Shown: one piece after another, positions 13,139 through 14,431 of the stretch
How positions within the stretch are numbered: position 1 is the first letter of the stretch
Layout of the letters: every line of letters begins with the position of its first letter
NCBI GenBank assembly: GCA_945221685.1
Contig: CALYNN010000022.1
Location: 1-14,431, forward strand
Origin: an uncultured Clostridia bacterium
GTDB lineage: Bacteria; Bacillota; Clostridia; Oscillospirales; Acutalibacteraceae
Reading direction: 5' to 3'
Length of the DNA: 14,431 bases
Position numbers and translations under genes: made by a program
The notes under the pieces: generated by a model
What the model was told of the DNA's origin: nothing
What the model saw: only the letters and a program-made list of their open reading frames with translations
Databases searched by the model: none

Positions 13139-13952
13139 GTTAACAAAGCTTCTTGATAAGCCTTACCTTGTTTGGTCTGTGCTTTTCATTGTCGTTCCTC
13201 TTATTATGGTAGCTTATTACAGCTTTACAGACAGAAGCGGAAATTTTTCTCTTACAGCTATTTCCCAAATACCGTCATATATTCCTACCATTCTTCTTTC
13301 GGTGCTCTACGGTCTTGCTGCAACGGTAATATGCCTTGTTATCGGTTATCCCTTTGCATATATCTTTTCAAAATTTACGCTTAACCGTCAGCGTACTATT
13401 ATGCTTCTTGTTATGCTTCCTATGTGGATGAATTTCTTAATAAGGACTTATAGCTGGATGACTATTCTCGGTGATACCGGAATTATAAATACAGTTCTTA
13501 CCTCCTTGGGCTTAGAGCCTGTAAAGCTTCTTAATACCGGCGGGGCGGTAATTCTCGGAATGGTATATAATTTTCTGCCGTATATGATTTTGCCTATTTA
13601 TTCTGTTATTTCCAAAATGGACAACTCGCTTATTGAAGCGGCTCAGGATTTAGGCTCAAGCAGATTTCAGGTTATGAAAAGGGTAGTGCTTCCGCTTTCC
13701 GTCCCCGGAATATTAAGCGGAGTAACAATGGTTTTTGTACCATGTGTTTCAACCTTCTATATTACTCAAAAGCTTGGTGGCGGTCAGATTGTTCTTATCG
13801 GTGATGTTATTGAAACGCAGTTTCAAAGTGCAAATAACTACAATCTCGGCGCGGCGCTGTCCTTTGTACTGATGATTTTAATCCTTATATGCCTTGGTGT
13901 TATGAATTATTTCGGTGCAGACGATGATAACGGCGGAGGTGTTGTAATATGA
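13128..13952 (+). CDS. potB: Spermidine/putrescine-type ABC transporter permease PotB
   Basis: Membrane subunit forming the import channel with PotC. The 274-residue protein has about six transmembrane segments (first about 14-32, last about 243-262) and the EAA loop EAAQDLGSSRFQVMKRVVLPLSVPGI (about 170-195) that docks on PotA. WMNFLIRTYSWMTILGDTGIIN (about 100-121) is typical of PotB. The frame is open upstream to an ATG at 13056, but GGGAGG at 13116-13121, 6 nt before ATG 13128, marks the true start, and the product then begins MKTKLTKLLDKPYLVW. It overlaps the end of potA by 11 bases and the start of potC by four (ATGA), so all three are coupled. The C-terminus has a short acidic Gly-rich stretch (ADDDNGGG). 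Confidence 0.93.
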   Translation: MKTKLTKLLDKPYLVWSVLFIVVPLIMVAYYSFTDRSGNFSLTAISQIPSYIPTILLSVLYGLAATVICLVIGYPFAYIFSKFTLNRQRTIMLLVMLPMWMNFLIRTYSWMTILGDTGIINTVLTSLGLEPVKLLNTGGAVILGMVYNFLPYMILPIYSVISKMDNSLIEAAQDLGSSRFQVMKRVVLPLSVPGILSGVTMVFVPCVSTFYITQKLGGGQIVLIGDVIETQFQSANNYNLGAALSFVLMILILICLGVMNYFGADDDNGGGVVI

Positions 13953-14431
13953 AAAAGAAAACATCACTTCTCTCAAAGCTTTATATCGTTCTTGTGTTTC
14001 TGTTTCTGTACGCTCCCATTGCGGTTATGATGCTGTTTTCATTCAATGCAACAACAAGCACATATACCTTCGGTGGCTTTTCACTTTATTGGTATAAGGT
14101 AATGTTCAACGACGCCGCCGCTATGAGCTCTCTCAAAAAAACAATAATTCTTGCTCTTTGTACCACGGTTGTTTCTGCGGTACTTGGGGTTCTTGCGGCA
14201 GTCGGTCTTTTTAACTCAAAGCATAAGCTATATAAAAGGTCTATGATGACTGTTACAAATATTCCTATGATGAATCCGGAAATTGTAACAGGTATCGCAA
14301 TGATGCTTCTGTTTGTTTTTGCAGGCTCACTTGTAAATAAAAGTGATGTGCTTGGCTTTTGGACGCTTCTTATTGCCCATGTAACATTTGCCTTGCCATA
14401 TGTAATATTAAATGTTTTGCCAAAGCTTAGG
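13949..14431 (+). CDS. potC: Spermidine/putrescine-type ABC transporter permease PotC (3' end beyond window)
   Basis: The first 161 codons are present and the frame is open to the window edge. The second permease subunit begins MKKKTSLLSKLYIVLVFLFLYAPIAVMMLFSFNA, the typical PotC first helix, then GGFSLYWYKVMFND, TNIPMMNPEIVTGIAMMLLFVF and HVTFALPYVILNVLPKL, all matching family positions. The EAA loop would come just after the cut. GGAGG at 13935-13939 lies 9 nt upstream; the ATG overlaps the potB TGA. A substrate-binding potD is expected next, but it is outside the window. Confidence 0.92.
   Translation, partial: MKKKTSLLSKLYIVLVFLFLYAPIAVMMLFSFNATTSTYTFGGFSLYWYKVMFNDAAAMSSLKKTIILALCTTVVSAVLGVLAAVGLFNSKHKLYKRSMMTVTNIPMMNPEIVTGIAMMLLFVFAGSLVNKSDVLGFWTLLIAHVTFALPYVILNVLPKLR

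Noticed and set aside
1..14431. Mobile elements, phage, CRISPR, defence or toxin-antitoxin system
   Set aside because: No transposase, integrase, repeat-spacer array, target-site duplication or nuclease-like gene was found; all well-supported genes are housekeeping, sporulation or transport, except two envelope proteins of unknown role.

Overview
The window looks like ordinary chromosomal DNA from an AT-rich, endospore-forming member of the Clostridia (Bacillota), perhaps close to Ruminococcaceae/Oscillospiraceae. Reasons: gene pairs typical of Gram-positives (cdaA-cdaR, tsaE-tsaB), both dipicolinate synthase subunits (dpaA-dpaB, spore-specific), strong GGAGG-type ribosome binding sites, several TTG starts, and a lipoprotein with a Thr/Lys-rich linker of a kind common in gut Clostridia. 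The family-level placement is inference. I see no rRNA, tRNA, CRISPR array, transposase, integrase or phage gene.

Layout, left to right. (1) 1-420: the 3' end of a class V aminotransferase / cysteine desulfurase. (2) 450-492: an AT-rich palindrome, then cdaA-cdaR (+), the membrane diadenylate cyclase and its YbbR-domain regulator, closed by a hairpin terminator. (3) 2755-3903 (-): a RodA/FtsW-type SEDS glycan polymerase. A divergent promoter region separates it from (4) 4071-7294 (+): fhs-tsaE-tsaB-rpiB, an overlapping run for one-carbon metabolism, the tRNA t6A modification and pentose phosphate isomerisation, ended by a strong terminator. (5) 7369-8370 (-): a lipoprotein of unknown function, diverging from (6) 8538-9068 (+): an orphan six-helix membrane protein. 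(7) 9111-10484 (-): murC, sharing a perfect 18-bp bidirectional terminator with gene 6. (8) 10618-11897 (+): dpaA-dpaB, which make dipicolinic acid for the spore core, behind a good match to a sigma-K promoter. (9) 12005-14431 (+): potA-potB-potC (last one cut by the window edge), a spermidine/putrescine-type ABC importer with its own sigma-A promoter.

The transcription units are compact. Convergent pairs share bidirectional terminators and divergent pairs have facing promoters of the TTGACA/TATAAT class. Within operons, stops and starts overlap (TAATG, ATGA, TTGA), which implies translational coupling. Themes are cell wall and second-messenger housekeeping (cdaA-cdaR, SEDS, murC), translation and C1 metabolism (fhs, tsaE, tsaB) and sporulation (dpaAB).

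I found no convincing new multi-gene system. The most notable anomaly is an in-frame TGA 20 codons before the expected end of fhs. The reading frame after it still encodes a recognisable Fhs C-terminus and ends in a TAA that overlaps the tsaE start. Other points worth a second look are the sigma-K-like dpaA promoter, palindromes around the pot and cdaA promoters, an acidic tail on PotA, and the two uncharacterised envelope proteins.
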